From an uncultured SAR324 cluster bacterium (GTDB taxonomy: Bacteria > SAR324 > NAC60-12), in NCBI GenBank assembly GCA_902575715.1, contig CACGSI010000047.1, forward strand, positions 1-6,790: DNA of 6,790 bases, written 5' to 3'. The position numbers and the translations under genes were made by a program. Of this stretch, positions 5,290-6,790 are shown in pieces. Under the pieces are notes generated by a model. It had not been told where the DNA came from. It saw only the letters and a list, made by a program, of their open reading frames with translations, and did no database searches. Position 1 is the first letter of the stretch. Every line of letters begins with the position of its first letter.

Positions 5290-6790
5290 TTAAATTTTTG
5301 ACCATTTTACTTTGATTATTCTTTCGGGGTTTAATTTTTTTACAAATGGACACATTTCTTTATGTACAGAGACTACTTTTTCTTTTGTGAGATAGCCCAT
5401 GATAGAATTACCATATTCTGGATAACAGCATTTCGCAAATCTTGTCATGACATTTTTCATTCCATCAACTAAAATAGAATTTTTTGAATTGTTTTGTTGG
5501 ATTTTAAAAGAATTTTCTTTTTTAAAAATTTTATGATCCTTTTGTGATCTATTTGTTTTGGAGTTTTTCTTTTTTATATCAAACCAGCCTAAAATTTCTT
5601 CAATTTTTGTAGTTCCCTCTCCAATGCTAAAAAGAATATTTTCAAATTCTTGGTTTTTGTTGAGCCTACTTAAATGTTCCAATTTCCCGTCTCTTATTTG
5701 TCTATTGAGATGAATACCGTATTCTTTGAACTCTCTTTCCAGAATTTCTAATCCTTTTTTTCTACTAAACTCTCTATTTTGCTCATGTAATGCGTGATTT
5801 ATTTTATTTTTAGCATGACGAGTTTTAACTAATTCTAACCATTCTTTTTTAGGTTCTTGTTTTGGCGATGTGATAATTTCTAATATTTCGCCATTTTTCA
5901 ATTTCCCATTGATTCGTATTATTTTACCGTTAACTTTTGCTCCCGTCGTTTTGTTTCCTATATCAGTATGAATTGCATAAGCAAAATCAATAGGTGTAGC
6001 ATCTTTTGGTAATTCGATTATTTCCTTTGCAGGAGTCATAACATAAATTTTGTCTCTAAACAAATCTATTAGAGGAACTGTATCTTCGTTAAAATCCGAG
6101 TTCTCTTTAATTGAGAGAGACTCTTTTATTTCCTCTGACCGTATTATTTTTGATTTTTTTCTACTTTCTTTATAGAGCCAGTGCGCTGCAACACCATATT
6201 CAGCAACTCGGTGCATTTTTTTAGTTCTGATTTGTATTTCAATTGTTCTTGAAACTCCTAAAATATCCTCAAAAACATCTTGAACAGTTGTGTGAAGAGA
6301 TTGATATCCATTGGGTTTGGGTTTAACAATATAATCTTTAAAACGATTTTTCAAAGGAGTCCAATTTTCGTGGATGAAACTAAGTACTGCGTAGCATTCG
6401 TCAACTGTGCTTACCAAAATACGAAAAGCAATTAAATCTTGTATTCGTTCAAAATCATTTTCAACTTTTTCTAGTTTTTGAAAAATAGAATAAAATCTTT
6501 TATATCGGCCATGAACTTCATATTTTATTCCCGATTTATTTAAAATAGATTTAATTTTATATATAATTTTGTCTACGCTTTCAGATCTAGAACTTTGTTT
6601 TCTAGCTATCTTTTTTTTTAAAATTTGGTAACTTTCATGCTCTAAATGACGAAATGCTCTATCTTCTAGTTCTGATTTTATCCAGAAAATTCCTAATCGT
6701 CCCGCTAAAGGCGCATAAATATTTAAAGAAATCCAAGCAGTTCTATATATCTCATTTTTAGAACATGTATCTATTTCTTCTAATTTTTGT
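5290..6790 (-). CDS. RelA/SpoT-family bifunctional-type (p)ppGpp synthetase/hydrolase, 5' end outside window, lacks ACT domain
   Basis: Rel/SpoT enzymes make and degrade the alarmone (p)ppGpp in the stringent response. The frame is open to the right edge, showing 499 codons; the HD hydrolase core lies beyond the window. Visible from the edge are the HD-synthetase junction (IYAPLAGRLGIFWIKSELED, 6720-6661) and synthetase motifs GRYKRFYSI (6510-6484), DLIAFR (6435-6418), RFKD (6345-6334), GYQSLHTTV (6309-6283) and EIQIRT (6240-6223). The synthetase residues known in this family are all present. RFKD is the RXKD form of bifunctional Rel/SpoT rather than the EXDD of synthetase-only RelA. A TGS domain (about 6075-5866), a helical region and a Lys/Asn-rich linker (about 5580-5480) follow. 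A zinc-finger/CC domain has CC at 5430-5425 and VHKEMC at 5367-5350. The protein ends at KVKWSKI, where an ACT domain would normally begin. Whether to call it rel or spoT cannot be decided here. Confidence 0.95.
   Translation of the reverse strand, partial: QKLEEIDTCSKNEIYRTAWISLNIYAPLAGRLGIFWIKSELEDRAFRHLEHESYQILKKKIARKQSSRSESVDKIIYKIKSILNKSGIKYEVHGRYKRFYSIFQKLEKVENDFERIQDLIAFRILVSTVDECYAVLSFIHENWTPLKNRFKDYIVKPKPNGYQSLHTTVQDVFEDILGVSRTIEIQIRTKKMHRVAEYGVAAHWLYKESRKKSKIIRSEEIKESLSIKENSDFNEDTVPLIDLFRDKIYVMTPAKEIIELPKDATPIDFAYAIHTDIGNKTTGAKVNGKIIRINGKLKNGEILEIITSPKQEPKKEWLELVKTRHAKNKINHALHEQNREFSRKKGLEILEREFKEYGIHLNRQIRDGKLEHLSRLNKNQEFENILFSIGEGTTKIEEILGWFDIKKKNSKTNRSQKDHKIFKKENSFKIQQNNSKNSILVDGMKNVMTRFAKCCYPEYGNSIMGYLTKEKVVSVHKEMCPFVKKLNPERIIKVKWSKI

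Noticed and set aside
4753..5301. Plus-strand frames of 62 and 111 codons overlapping trkH
   Set aside because: They are alternate frames of a complete and well-conserved trkH, without domains or their own upstream signals.

Overview
The window is AT-rich (roughly 30% GC by eye) bacterial chromosomal DNA carrying mostly housekeeping genes on both strands. A DUF374-type acyltransferase of the kind linked to lipid A/outer-membrane lipid synthesis suggests a Gram-negative envelope. The chorismate synthase looks vaguely like cyanobacterial or Verrucomicrobia-type enzymes. No recognisable Shine-Dalgarno motif precedes any of the start codons I examined. Together these fit a low-GC, possibly free-living marine Gram-negative bacterium, but I cannot assign a phylum with confidence.

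Layout, left to right. The left edge holds the first codons of an unidentified minus-strand gene (1-83), preceded on the same strand by a 72-residue AtpZ-like protein (186-404). This looks like the start of an F1Fo ATP synthase operon running off the left edge. A 179-bp divergent intergenic region (405-583) follows, with overlapping -10 hexamers on the two strands and a nested inverted repeat. It leads into aroC (584-1663, chorismate synthase) and then a 60-residue protein with one C-terminal membrane segment (1770-1952). Converging on these is a DUF374-family lysophospholipid acyltransferase (2099-2800, minus). Divergent from it is a 154-residue soluble protein, possibly GAF-like (2952-3416). 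A 359-bp AT-rich gap precedes the potassium channel subunit TrkH (3776-5233). TrkH converges on a long RelA/SpoT-family (p)ppGpp enzyme (5290 to beyond 6790, minus) whose N-terminal HD hydrolase part lies outside the window.

The genes do not form one pathway. They are short, separately oriented units: energy conversion, aromatic amino acid synthesis, membrane lipid acylation, potassium uptake and the stringent response. I see no mobile element, CRISPR array, RNA gene or defence system. The points most worth a second look are the Rel protein that stops right after its zinc-finger/CC domain and so lacks the C-terminal ACT domain, an Asn at a usually conserved His in its TGS domain, the symmetric atpZ-aroC promoter region, and the orphan 154-residue protein.
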